Of a stretch of DNA of 35,196 nucleotides, positions 23,941 to 32,595 are shown in pieces (positions within the stretch are counted from its first letter, which is position 1; the number at the start of each line of letters is the position of its first letter). Position numbers and translations under genes: made by a program. Source of the stretch: Gammaproteobacteria bacterium (GTDB lineage: Bacteria > Pseudomonadota > Gammaproteobacteria > Pseudomonadales > Pseudohongiellaceae); the NCBI GenBank assembly GCA_017853205.1, contig JAFMKB010000025.1, positions 1 through 35,196 on the forward strand, in the 5' to 3' direction. The notes under the pieces were generated by a model. That model was not told the origin of the DNA, did no database searches, and saw nothing but the letters and a program-made list of their open reading frames with translations.

Positions 23941-25221
23941 GTGCCAATTCGCAGGAATAGCCCCTTAGTATCACTGATCCTTGCGATGGCATTGCTGTCA
24001 GTCTGCGCGCGCGCGATTGCGCAGCCAAGCGCAACTGATGAGACGCTCGAGACACTTATTGGCCGCTTCTGGCAGGCGCAAACTGAAGAGGAGCGCTCCT
24101 CAGCGACAGAGGCGCTGCTCGCAATGAATCTTGAGGCGCGCAGCGTTTTTCGCGCACTCGCCGCGGCAAAATTACACAAGAGCGATGTAGCGACCGGTGT
24201 CGTCCGCGCTAGTCGTACGAGCGACTCTGGCCTCGAGTTGCCGTATGCTGTGCTTGTCCCGACAAGCTACGATCCAGCCAAGCGCTACCCCGTAGAATTT
24301 ATGCTACACGGTGGCGTTGGCCGGCCCGCGTGGCAAGACAACGAGGATTTCTGGCGTCGAGGGTATGATAATTTACTCAGCGAGGACAGAATCACGGTCG
24401 TCCCCGCGGCCTGGCGGGATGCGATTTGGTGGCAAGAGGAGCAAGCGCGTAACTTGCCGGCTATTTTGCGCCAAGTGAAACGAGATTACAGCGTAGATGA
24501 CAATCGGGTGACGATGACAGGCGTATCCGATGGTGGTACGGGTGCGTATTTCTTCGCCTTTAAACAGCCGACGCCGTGGGCAGCTTTTCTTCCTTACATC
24601 GGCAATGCAGCGGTACTGAGAAATCCACAAAGTGGTGGCGGCTATCGTCTTTATTTTGAGAATCTACGCGATAAACCGCTATTTATCGTCAATGGTGAAA
24701 ACGACCCTCTCTATCCGGCGTCCTCCATACAACCATTTATCGAGGTCCTCGACGAAGCGAAGGTTAACTTCGAATTCACGGTTATCGAGGACGGAGGCCA
24801 TAATCTCGACTGGCTGCCCGCTCAGCTTGATCGCATCGAGGCGTTTAAACGCGAAAATCCGCGCGACCCACTGCCGGATGTACTGCAGTGGGTTGCCGAC
24901 CGCACCGATATTTATAATCGCAATCATTGGCTCGTTATCGATGAGCGCACAGGATTCGGCAAGCCCGCAGTCATTGCAGCGACCCGCAACGGTAACTCTT
25001 TTGTGGTCGATACTTCGGGGGTTAAAAAGTTCACACTCCTGCTTAGCCCGAGCGAAATCGATTTCTCTGCACCTGTCACTGTGACATTGAATGGCCGAGA
25101 GAGTCACGGTGCGATAATCGAAGAGAGCACAGAAACCTTGCTGAAGTGGGCTCAGCGCGATCTAGATAGATCGATGCTTTTCACTGCAGAACTCGCTATT
25201 CGTTTGGAGTACGCCGAGTAG
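23941..25221 (+). CDS. Exported alpha/beta-hydrolase esterase
   Basis: A 426-aa exported esterase-like protein. GTG 23941 is chosen as the start because AAGGAG is six bases upstream and the signal peptide (ending RAIAQ, about residue 28) follows directly. An in-frame ATG at 23878 has no ribosome site. The N-terminal 100 residues include a helical cap, then the strand motif LPYAVLVPTSYDPAKRYPV. The catalytic triad can be read as S196 (GVSDGG), D255 (NGENDPLYP) and H287 (EDGGHNLDW). HGG near residue 122 could be the oxyanion hole. The C-terminal 100 residues form an additional beta-rich domain. The family is related to PHB-depolymerase/feruloyl-esterase-like hydrolases; substrate unknown. The NHL-propeller gene follows at 94 bases. 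Confidence 0.85.
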   Translation: MPIRRNSPLVSLILAMALLSVCARAIAQPSATDETLETLIGRFWQAQTEEERSSATEALLAMNLEARSVFRALAAAKLHKSDVATGVVRASRTSDSGLELPYAVLVPTSYDPAKRYPVEFMLHGGVGRPAWQDNEDFWRRGYDNLLSEDRITVVPAAWRDAIWWQEEQARNLPAILRQVKRDYSVDDNRVTMTGVSDGGTGAYFFAFKQPTPWAAFLPYIGNAAVLRNPQSGGGYRLYFENLRDKPLFIVNGENDPLYPASSIQPFIEVLDEAKVNFEFTVIEDGGHNLDWLPAQLDRIEAFKRENPRDPLPDVLQWVADRTDIYNRNHWLVIDERTGFGKPAVIAATRNGNSFVVDTSGVKKFTLLLSPSEIDFSAPVTVTLNGRESHGAIIEESTETLLKWAQRDLDRSMLFTAELAIRLEYAE

Positions 25222-25277
25222 CTGCGTGCCTTTGTCGTTGTGCGGTGGCCGAGAACTTGCCACTATGGTCGATCAAA

Positions 25278-25289
25278 TTTTCTAGAAAA
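25278..25289. promoter_or_regulatory. 12-bp palindrome upstream of the NHL gene
   Basis: TTTTCTAGAAAA is a perfect 12-bp palindrome, 26 bases before the ATG at 25316. A short GTGGC/GCCAC hairpin lies further upstream (about 25244-25262) and may mark the end of the esterase transcript. The palindrome could be an operator or a chance AT-rich symmetry. Confidence 0.25.
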
Positions 25290-25315
25290 ATAACTCGTAA
25301 CAGGAGAGCAACCAG

Positions 25316-26512
25316 ATGCCAAGTAGTTTTTATCCGCGTGGAAATAATAGGAGCAGGGAAAGTCGGGCGATTCTTTCTCCACTTAAGTCGCTACTCGGCG
25401 CGCTTAGCGTGGGGGTAAGCCTGATCGCAGCATCGGCTGCGACTGCCCAGCAAGCGCCAGAGGGTAATGCGCGTGGCCCGATTGGCCCCAGCCCCTACGA
25501 CATTGAATCACTATGGCATAAGCCGTTTGCCGAGCCTGGTTTTGCGTTTGGAGGCAATTCTGGTGTGTGGGCCGAGTCGCCCGACCGCATCATTATCGCG
25601 CAGCGCGGTGAGACTATTTTGCCTTATCCGATCAAAGACGACTTCTTGGGTTTTGCGGGAGACATGGGCATTAACGTACTGTTCGAAACCGAACGTCGCA
25701 CATGGAAAAACTGCCTTTATGAGCTCAACGGCGACGGAGAAGTTATTAAACTTTGGGATCAGTGGGATTTCCTATGCGCCGATTCCGATGGTCCAGGCCC
25801 GCATCGGGTCCGTATCAGCCCTTACGATCCTGAAAAGCGCGTGTGGGTGATAAATGAGACCTTCCATCAGATTTATGTTTTTAGTAACGACGGGAGTGAG
25901 TTACTCCTGACCCTCGGTGAAAAGCTAGTGCCGGGCAACGACGCAGCTCACTTCGGTCGGCCTCAAGACGTGGCGTTTTTGCCGGACGGCCGCGTACTTA
26001 TTGCTGACGGTCTCGATAATCACCGCATAATTATTATGGACTCGGCGCTCAATTACCTCGGTGAGTTTGGTGGGTTTGGCGAAGAACCAGGACAGTTTAA
26101 CGGCATCCATGCGCTTGGCGTGGGGCCTGACGGACTCATCTTTGCGCTCGATAGGTCGGGAGGCCGCATTAATGTCTTCCGCACAACGGATGACCCTTCG
26201 CGCATGGACTTTGTGGACGTTTGGGACGGCTTCACACTCCCGCTAGATATAATCGTAAATGAAGACAGTATCTGGATAACGGACCTGGGGCCGTTGAGGT
26301 TCGTCAATCTTGATTTCGAAGGCAATTATCGCTACACCTGGCTCGTGCCGAGCGAACTCCCCGATGGCTATATAGAGGTTCACACATTCTCGGTGGACGA
26401 TGCGCTGAATTTATACGGTGGCGACAATCAGTATGGCCGCTCGCAAAAATTCGTGCCCAAGCCCGGCATTGATCCAAAATTAATTATTCAATCGCCATGG
26501 GTTGCTAAGTAG
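25316..26512 (+). CDS. Exported NHL-repeat (six-bladed propeller) protein
   Basis: A 398-aa exported protein of the 6-bladed beta-propeller / NHL family. The signal peptide has a long basic n-region and ends near ATAQQ (about residue 45). NHL repeats are visible at FGRPQDVAFLPDGRVLIADGLDNHRIIIMD, followed by GEFGGFGEEPGQFNGIHALGVGPDG, and DRSGGRINVF. The C-terminal blade (DLGPLRFVNLD) is less regular. These proteins usually act as scaffolds or binding platforms, and a few are lyases related to peptidylglycine amidating enzymes; no lyase residues can be assigned here. AGGAGAG lies 10-16 bases upstream of the ATG. Close spacing after the esterase gene suggests co-expression. Confidence 0.88.
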   Translation: MPSSFYPRGNNRSRESRAILSPLKSLLGALSVGVSLIAASAATAQQAPEGNARGPIGPSPYDIESLWHKPFAEPGFAFGGNSGVWAESPDRIIIAQRGETILPYPIKDDFLGFAGDMGINVLFETERRTWKNCLYELNGDGEVIKLWDQWDFLCADSDGPGPHRVRISPYDPEKRVWVINETFHQIYVFSNDGSELLLTLGEKLVPGNDAAHFGRPQDVAFLPDGRVLIADGLDNHRIIIMDSALNYLGEFGGFGEEPGQFNGIHALGVGPDGLIFALDRSGGRINVFRTTDDPSRMDFVDVWDGFTLPLDIIVNEDSIWITDLGPLRFVNLDFEGNYRYTWLVPSELPDGYIEVHTFSVDDALNLYGGDNQYGRSQKFVPKPGIDPKLIIQSPWVAK

Positions 26513-26537
26513 CCAAGACAAGCAGTCAGCTAGGCAA

Positions 26538-27767
26538 TTAAACAGGGCCGATAAGATCGAGTTTGTGGCTGTCAAAATGGCCTGATAAGTGAGCGCTGAG
26601 CACCTCGGGTGCGCTCAGCGCCACATGCACTTCTGAACCTCGAATAAGATTAAAGCGGCACTGCAGCGCAAGTTGATAAACCCGGACAGTGTTGACGTTA
26701 ATCGCGCACACTTCTATGCCTTTTCGATTTGCCACTGAGTTTAGAGAGCTATACAAAAACTCAGTTTCGATGTCAGATAACTCTGTCTTTGAATCCACGT
26801 AGTCTCCCAAATCAACGATAAATTGATCAATCGGAAGGCTATCGATACCTGAGAGTGCGGACTCTCCTCCGTCAGTCACTACAGCACGGGTTTTGAATCC
26901 TTTGAGCCGCATGCGCGATAACACTTTCTGTGAGAGGGCATTGAGACGGGAGGTATCGGATTCGAATAATTCTAAGAGAACTGATTCATTTGTCATGCCT
27001 TGGCTTTCGATGATGCGTTCCATCACCTTGGGCAATTGATTGTTCTCAAGTAAAAAAGCAGGAACGCCAATGACTATCTTAGGGCAGAAGCCATTCCCGG
27101 CCCAGCGGCCGAGGTCTGCTGAAATTTCACTTAAAACAGATTTAAAGAAGGCCTCACCCAGTTCACTCGCCTTGGTGTGCGCAAAAGACTGCTTCTCGGA
27201 AAGCATTCTCCCTGAATCTAATCTGATCGAAGGCAGCGCGCGCAAGCAGGTTCTCGAATGATTTGGCGAATGGAGCGACTCCATCTCAGGTTCGTAGTCG
27301 ACGATAAGCCCAAACCCTTCCACCTGCGCAACTGAGATCTGGCCGAACGCCTCATCCTCGAAGCCGAGAGTTGTCAATTTCTCTATGACGGGTTTGAGCA
27401 CACACTCTAGCGCCTCAATCGTCATCGGTTTGGTCAGCGTCGTTAGCATGTCGAGATTGTGCTCTCGTCCGAGCGCCTGCACTGAGCTCAGTGTTCGTTG
27501 ATCCATTCCACTAGCCAGCACGATAGAGGCATCGCAGTGTTTCTCGGCGAGCTTAGCAATAACCTCGACACCGTCCATGTCTGGCATGCGTAGGTCTAGA
27601 ATAATGATGTTTGGTTTAAAGCTATCGACGATTGCTAATGCCTTAGAGGCCATGGTCGCATCGAGCACCTCCATGTCTAATTCGGCTGCCACCGTGCGAA
27701 GAAAATCGCAGATTGCAGGATCGTCATCGACAATTAATAGCCTTGGTTTACTCATCGTCTGCGCCAT
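26538..27767 (-). CDS. Response regulator with a degenerate EAL domain
   Basis: A 409-aa cytoplasmic signalling protein. The receiver domain (about 8-130) is complete: acidic pocket D14-D16, phosphoacceptor D58, S86 and K113. The C-terminal half (about 150-400) has the outline of an EAL c-di-GMP phosphodiesterase but lacks the catalytic set: the EAxLR segment is replaced by CLRAL, DDFG by TDGGE, and the late lysine of the KID motif by FIVD. ELFES (266-270) is the only clear relic. The protein is therefore more likely a c-di-GMP receptor, or a purely protein-binding output, than an enzyme. ATG 27767 and ATG 27755 are both plausible starts. Its 5' end is 75 bases downstream of the ynjD stop. 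Confidence 0.9.
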   Translation of the reverse strand: MAQTMSKPRLLIVDDDPAICDFLRTVAAELDMEVLDATMASKALAIVDSFKPNIIILDLRMPDMDGVEVIAKLAEKHCDASIVLASGMDQRTLSSVQALGREHNLDMLTTLTKPMTIEALECVLKPVIEKLTTLGFEDEAFGQISVAQVEGFGLIVDYEPEMESLHSPNHSRTCLRALPSIRLDSGRMLSEKQSFAHTKASELGEAFFKSVLSEISADLGRWAGNGFCPKIVIGVPAFLLENNQLPKVMERIIESQGMTNESVLLELFESDTSRLNALSQKVLSRMRLKGFKTRAVVTDGGESALSGIDSLPIDQFIVDLGDYVDSKTELSDIETEFLYSSLNSVANRKGIEVCAINVNTVRVYQLALQCRFNLIRGSEVHVALSAPEVLSAHLSGHFDSHKLDLIGPV

Positions 27768-27842
27768 CCCATAGAACGCTCTTCTCTTTTCGTAAGGGAT
27801 AGGTAGTGTGAGTAATCCTTGGTTGCGATTCCGTGTGCTAGT

Positions 27843-28478
27843 TCACAACGCGATAATTTTCCCGCCCGCGGCTTGTGCGTCGGCGAGATCATGGGTTACG
27901 AGGAAGGCGGGGACGTTAGCGGCGCGTAGGGTGTCGAAGGTAAATGTCCTAATTTCTTCGCGCAGTTGCATGTCAAGATTGGAGAACGGCTCGTCCAATA
28001 AAATTGCTTTAGGTTCTGATAAAAGCAGCCGCATGAGTGCAACGCGCGACTGCTGACCTCCAGAGAGGGACGCCGGATCACGGTCGCCGAAGCCTGCTAA
28101 CCCTATTGAGTCGAGCGCCAGTTCTATCCTAAGGTCTCGCTCCCTCGGGCTTTCGCCGACTTTTCTACCCAAGCCAAATTTTAGGTTCGCAGCGACACTC
28201 AGGTGAGGAAACAGCAGCGCGTCCTGAAACAAAAGACCGATGCGTCGCTTCTCGGCCGGCACGGCATTCAATTCTTTCCCTGCAAGCAAAACTCTTCCCT
28301 CGGCGGTAAACGCATCACCTAAAAAACCGGCGATAAAGGCAAGCAGTGTCGATTTCCCGGTGCCGGAGGCGCCCATGACTGTGATGACCTCTCCCGGTGC
28401 TACGCTGCAGCTGAGTGAGAGCAATTGCCTCGAACCGACACTCAGGGAGACGTTTTGTAATTCTAATCCGGTGTCCAT
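27843..28478 (-). CDS. ynjD: ABC transporter ATP-binding protein, YnjD-like
   Basis: Cytoplasmic ATPase of 211 aa for the YnjBCD-type importer. All ABC motifs are intact: Walker A GASGTGKST, Q-loop in LLFQDALLF, signature LSGGQQSR, Walker B AILLDEPFSNLD and the H-loop VTHD. The short C-terminus without a regulatory domain matches E. coli YnjD. It follows the permease gene by eight bases with AAGGA before the ATG, so it is the last gene of the operon. The transported substrate of YnjBCD systems is not established. Confidence 0.92.
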   Translation of the reverse strand: MDTGLELQNVSLSVGSRQLLSLSCSVAPGEVITVMGASGTGKSTLLAFIAGFLGDAFTAEGRVLLAGKELNAVPAEKRRIGLLFQDALLFPHLSVAANLKFGLGRKVGESPRERDLRIELALDSIGLAGFGDRDPASLSGGQQSRVALMRLLLSEPKAILLDEPFSNLDMQLREEIRTFTFDTLRAANVPAFLVTHDLADAQAAGGKIIAL

Positions 28479-28486
28479 AATGATCC

Positions 28487-30196
28487 TTAAAGCATGCCTT
28501 TCCTATTCGACCAAATGAGGCGAGGGGCTAGTAAGGCTAGCATGAAACACAGAGTGGGCAATGCAGATTGGAGTAGCGCCCAAGTTCCAATCGTGCCGCG
28601 ACTGCCGGATGAGACGAGCGCGATCGCCTCTGTCGTGATCGTGGGAACACGGCCTGCTCCTAGAATCTGCGTTGGCAAATAGAGGCTGAGGCTAATCGTT
28701 AATCCAAGCATGGCAGCGGTAATGAGCTGCGTGCTCATCAGAGGAATCCGAACACGCCAAAAACACCCAGCGGTCGATGCGCCGAGCGTTTTCGCAAGCA
28801 GCAACCAGCGGGAATCTAGCCGCGCATAGCCGCTCTGTAAGGTTAAATACACATAGGGCATCACGAAGAAAAAGTGACCACCCGCGACTAGTAGGAGAGA
28901 GGGAGAGAGTCGTGTGCGCTCTGCGAAGACGGCAATGCCCGAGACAAAAACGACCTGCGGTATTAATAACGGGAGATAGAGAAACGTTGAAAGACGTGTA
29001 GTCCCCGCCTTCGATCGTGTTTGCGCTTCTAACATGATAAGCGATAAGGCAATCGCGGCAGTAACCGAAAGCAGCGCGATAGTAATCGCGTTAAATAAGG
29101 GTGTCTGCCATGTCGATAGCGCTGCCGACCAATGCTGCAGGCTCCACGCAGTCGGCAAAATCGCCGGATAGCGCCACTGCGCGCTAACACTGGCGAAGCA
29201 AAGCGCCGTGATCCCCATCAGCACAAGCACGAGCGATGTCGGAATTAGGATGTTGCCGACTGCGGTGAGAACGGCCTCAAAGCGCATATCTGTGGAGGCG
29301 GCGCGCGGCGCACCTCGCGCTGCGATAGCCGCATAGGCACGCGCAATCAGGCGTTCAAAAATCAACCAAATACCGAGAGCCAAAAGGCTGATAAAAAGCT
29401 GCAAAAGCGCCGCGGCTGAAGCGAGCTGTCGCTGTTCGATTTCGGGCGCAACAAACCACTCGACTAGTCTAACGCTGAGTGTGGGCGGCAAACTTGGGCC
29501 GAGAATTAATCCAACATCAACGGTCGAAGACGCGAAAACAATCACTGCAAAGAGCGGGAGTCTAATCAGTGGGTAAAGCGCAGGTGCAACTGTAAGTAAC
29601 CAAGCGGCTGTCGGTCTGTAGCCTAAGGTGCGTGCGAGGGCAACGCGCCGAGGCGCATCTGTTGAGGGTAGAGCAGCGAGTGCGACAAGCAAAACGAAAG
29701 GCGCTTCTTTCAGCGCGAGGCCTAAGACAAGTGCAACACTGTTCGGATGATTAATGAAAAGAAAGTCCGGCGGTAGCTGCCAGCCGGCGACGCTCGCGAT
29801 AATTCTACTCGCAATACCGGTAGGTGAAAGCAATAGCGCTAGAGCAAATGCTGCCGCGGCATGGGGAATCGCAAGCACTGGCGCGGACAGCTGTGCTATC
29901 AGTTTGCCCGCGCGTCCCCTCTGCGACGCCGCTAAGAATAAAAAGACGCTCACAAGAGAAAGAGCCGGCGTTAGTAGGCCAGCGAGAAGGCTCGTTATTG
30001 CGCTCGTTGCAATTCCGGGCGTCGAAAAAAGCGCGATAAAAGCCGGCGGGATTTGCCCAGCGAAGAGATTGAAAGAGTCATTTAAAGAACCGTCGGACAG
30101 GGTGTATTGGGAGAACGCAGGCGCAAGAGCCAGAACGCTGCCTATTAGAAGAGGGGCGCCGAGTACGAGAAAAAGTAAGCGTGTTGACCAGGACAT
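28487..30196 (-). CDS. ynjC: ABC transporter permease, YnjC-like (fused double permease)
   Basis: Inner-membrane permease of 569 aa made of two fused BPD_transp_1 halves (about residues 1-280 and 300-569), with around twelve hydrophobic helices in total. The EAA-type loops are visible in each half (ALARTLGYRPTAAWLLTVAPAL, then LLLAKTLGASTAGCFWRVRIPL). The length and fused design fit YnjC, where one gene supplies both channel halves. Three bases separate its ATG from the stop of the substrate-binding protein gene, so translation is probably coupled. Confidence 0.92.
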   Translation of the reverse strand: MSWSTRLLFLVLGAPLLIGSVLALAPAFSQYTLSDGSLNDSFNLFAGQIPPAFIALFSTPGIATSAITSLLAGLLTPALSLVSVFLFLAASQRGRAGKLIAQLSAPVLAIPHAAAAFALALLLSPTGIASRIIASVAGWQLPPDFLFINHPNSVALVLGLALKEAPFVLLVALAALPSTDAPRRVALARTLGYRPTAAWLLTVAPALYPLIRLPLFAVIVFASSTVDVGLILGPSLPPTLSVRLVEWFVAPEIEQRQLASAAALLQLFISLLALGIWLIFERLIARAYAAIAARGAPRAASTDMRFEAVLTAVGNILIPTSLVLVLMGITALCFASVSAQWRYPAILPTAWSLQHWSAALSTWQTPLFNAITIALLSVTAAIALSLIMLEAQTRSKAGTTRLSTFLYLPLLIPQVVFVSGIAVFAERTRLSPSLLLVAGGHFFFVMPYVYLTLQSGYARLDSRWLLLAKTLGASTAGCFWRVRIPLMSTQLITAAMLGLTISLSLYLPTQILGAGRVPTITTEAIALVSSGSRGTIGTWALLQSALPTLCFMLALLAPRLIWSNRKGML

Positions 30197-30199
30197 TCG

Positions 30200-31471
30200 T
30201 TAGCGACCTCCGCCGTAACGCCTTAGCCATTCTCGCTCTAATTCATTGGTCCAGCTTGGATGCGGCTCTTGGATTTTTCTTGCGAGTTCGTTGGGCAAAA
30301 CTGCCCCCGGCGCACGCGCATTTTCGAGCAACACTGCCTGTTGTTTAGGTGTAAAGTTTTCAAAAGACAGAACTGGTTCGCTCGCAAGTTTCGCGTTCGT
30401 CGCCGCTTTAAACTGCACTTCGGGCGAGAGTAGAAAATTACTCACAATCATCGCGCCTTGTTTACTTGGTGCGTTGTTTGGGATGGCCACAAAGCTCACA
30501 TTGCTCAGAGTGCCTGATTCGAATACATAGCTTCGAGTGCTGGGAGCAAGTTCGCCGCGGCTAATCGAACTCACTACCTCGTTCGGGCTGAAGGCGAAAG
30601 CGAGGCTTATTTCTCGGTCATTTAACGCAGACCGAAGTTGTGCTCCGGTTTGCGGGAAATGACGCGCTCCTCTGAGTAGATAGGGATGAATTTCGTCCAA
30701 AAATGTCCACAGCGGCGCGGTGATCGTGTCGAATGAGTCGTTCGGAGGATTCGAGAAAAGGGTGTTGATGTCAGCAGTTTTCTCTTCTGTTGTGAGCTCG
30801 ATTAGGAGTTGCTTCAACAGTGTTGTGCCAAGAAATGCAGGCGGGCGAGGATAAGTAAACTCACCGGGGTTTTCTTTTAGCCACTTCCTTAGCGCCTGCG
30901 CCGTGCGCGGCGGTTCGATGAGTCGCTCGCTGTCGTAGTAAAAAATAAGTTGGGACCGAGTCCATGGCGATTCGTAGCCGTCGGTTTTAACGCCGAAGTC
31001 TTGCCGCATTTCTGGAAAGCGATCGGCATTGACTAAGTTAAAGTTTGGCTGTGCCTCGGCCCAAGGACCGAAAAGCAAATTTGCGCGCTTGAGCGCTGAA
31101 AAATTTTCGCCATTCAGCCAGATGAGATCTGCACTACCGCGTTCAGTATTGCCCGCGTCATGCTCGGCGATAAGACGTGAGACAGCCGATGAAGTATCTG
31201 CAAGCTTGACATGAATGAGTTCGATACCGAATCGCGACAGCGTTTCGGCAGCTACCCAAGAGAGGTGTGCGTTTAGCGCTGTATCGCCACCCCACGCGTG
31301 AAAATAGACACGCTGGCCGCGCGCCTCAGTACTAATCTGCGGCCAGTTGTTTACGTCAACAGAAGTTTGGCACAGCGCGTTGGTAGAAAAGCTGACTATT
31401 ATCCACGCCATGGCAGGCCACGCGATCAGCCTTATCTTTTCGAAAAACGCCCGTGAAAAAAAGTTACCCAT
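30200..31471 (-). CDS. ynjB: ABC transporter substrate-binding protein, YnjB-like
   Basis: Periplasmic binding protein of 423 aa. The start at ATG 31471 gives a signal peptide (residues 1-36: basic FFEKIR, then WPAMAWIIVSF, cleavage near NALC-QT). The open frame runs on to 31648, but that extra 59 residues overlap the radical SAM gene and hide the signal, so it is rejected. The mature sequence matches E. coli YnjB closely in memory: TEARGQRVYFHAWGGDTA, DLIWLNGENFSALKRANLL, FTYPRPPAFLGTTLLKQLL, HPYLLRGARHFP, and the end REWLRRYG. The ATG overlaps the stop of the radical SAM gene by eight bases (ATGGGTAA), so the two genes are translationally linked. Ligand unknown; thiamine-related compounds have been suggested for the family. 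Confidence 0.92.
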   Translation of the reverse strand: MGNFFSRAFFEKIRLIAWPAMAWIIVSFSTNALCQTSVDVNNWPQISTEARGQRVYFHAWGGDTALNAHLSWVAAETLSRFGIELIHVKLADTSSAVSRLIAEHDAGNTERGSADLIWLNGENFSALKRANLLFGPWAEAQPNFNLVNADRFPEMRQDFGVKTDGYESPWTRSQLIFYYDSERLIEPPRTAQALRKWLKENPGEFTYPRPPAFLGTTLLKQLLIELTTEEKTADINTLFSNPPNDSFDTITAPLWTFLDEIHPYLLRGARHFPQTGAQLRSALNDREISLAFAFSPNEVVSSISRGELAPSTRSYVFESGTLSNVSFVAIPNNAPSKQGAMIVSNFLLSPEVQFKAATNAKLASEPVLSFENFTPKQQAVLLENARAPGAVLPNELARKIQEPHPSWTNELEREWLRRYGGGR

Positions 31472-32549
31472 TGCTCGCGATAACAGATAAACGTTTCCCG
31501 CGGCGTTCGCTGCGTCGTTTATCCAGCGCTGCGCCCAACACCTCTTTGTGAAACCTGTCACAGGCGATGCAGAGGTTAGCATAGGGCTCGCCCTTTGGAG
31601 TCGTGGTCTGCGATTCGGTAAAGAAGCGTTCTCTGTCCCAGCCATCACTGAGTCCCATGCGTTCGGGTTTGCCTGCGTTAATGGCTTCCATAGCAGGCAT
31701 GCCGGCGAGGCTGTCGAGAATCTCGAGTAGGGGCTCCTCGGTGAGGTTGCCTAGCGGATGTGCTGTCTTGATACAGCACGGAAACACATCGCCGTTAGGG
31801 TCGATAGAGACTTCAGACCCGGCGTACCCGTGGTTGAGAAAATTAAGACCGCCCGACCACGCGTTACAGAAATTATCGGTGAGCGTAGCGCTCGAAAGCC
31901 CGTTCTCCCATGCGCGGCCGCGTGGCCAGAGTTTTCCAATCCACGTGTCTTCGTTGGCGCCAAACATATTGTACAGAGGCCCCTGCTCGATACCCCGCTC
32001 ATGACGATCGGCTCCAGGGTCTGCCTTGCGCACCCCACCATCCTCAAGCATTGCGGCAATCTTGGTAGCCAGAGTAACTTTCTTGTCGCCTTCCATTCCA
32101 ACGTGGAAGTCATCCATGCCTGACACCGAAATTGTCCACACGCCGAGGTCGACGAGTTCTCGAATAATGGTTGGTGTTAGTAGGTCGCCGGTTGTTTGTA
32201 CTACTACGCGGACACCGCCCTGCGCTGCGTATTTTTCGCGTATCGCTGCAAGTGTCGGGTAGAGCACAGCCTCGCGCACCGGTTCAGTGAGAACGTCACC
32301 GCCTGAAAGTATTATTTTGCCGATGCGCTCGATGAATAGCCCGGAACCCGCTGCGCGCTCCGCCTCGGTTGCAGCCTCGAGATAGGTTAAGCGCGCGGGC
32401 AGATTTGCGATTACACGAGGGGCGTTGGCCTTTGCCTCCGCAACCACGCCTTCGAGCTCGTCGCGAATGTAGGGTCTGAAACGCTCCTCGTAACAGTGTT
32501 TGCAGCGTCGGTGGCAGTGCCAGCAGAGCACGTAGTAAATTGATTCCAT
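31464..32549 (-). CDS. Radical SAM protein with SPASM/twitch-like C-terminus
   Basis: A 361-aa cytoplasmic radical S-adenosylmethionine enzyme. The canonical CX3CX2C cluster is C12-C16-C19 (CHRRCKHC), preceded by an extra C9 (VLCWHC). LSGGD (81-85) is the SAM-binding GGE-like motif. The C-terminal half carries C228, C258-C259 (VFPCCIKTAHPLGNL) and C327-x2-C330 (LCIACDRFH), a pattern expected for an auxiliary SPASM/twitch-type Fe-S cluster, as in peptide-modifying or metabolite-modifying enzymes. The PNGDVFPC-and-GNL layout is typical of SPASM proteins. No precursor peptide gene is visible nearby. Its stop overlaps the ynjB start. The ligase gene ends 46 bases upstream. The reaction is unknown. 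Confidence 0.85.
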   Translation of the reverse strand: MESIYYVLCWHCHRRCKHCYEERFRPYIRDELEGVVAEAKANAPRVIANLPARLTYLEAATEAERAAGSGLFIERIGKIILSGGDVLTEPVREAVLYPTLAAIREKYAAQGGVRVVVQTTGDLLTPTIIRELVDLGVWTISVSGMDDFHVGMEGDKKVTLATKIAAMLEDGGVRKADPGADRHERGIEQGPLYNMFGANEDTWIGKLWPRGRAWENGLSSATLTDNFCNAWSGGLNFLNHGYAGSEVSIDPNGDVFPCCIKTAHPLGNLTEEPLLEILDSLAGMPAMEAINAGKPERMGLSDGWDRERFFTESQTTTPKGEPYANLCIACDRFHKEVLGAALDKRRSERRGKRLSVIASNG

Positions 32550-32595
32550 GAACTTCTCACTGTTGTCCGATATTACTAGCGTAGCATCGTGCCTG

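Noticed and set aside
31472-31648. Open extension of the ynjB frame upstream to 31648
   Set aside because: It overlaps the 3' end of the radical SAM gene, has no ribosome site and would bury the signal peptide; ATG 31471 fits better.
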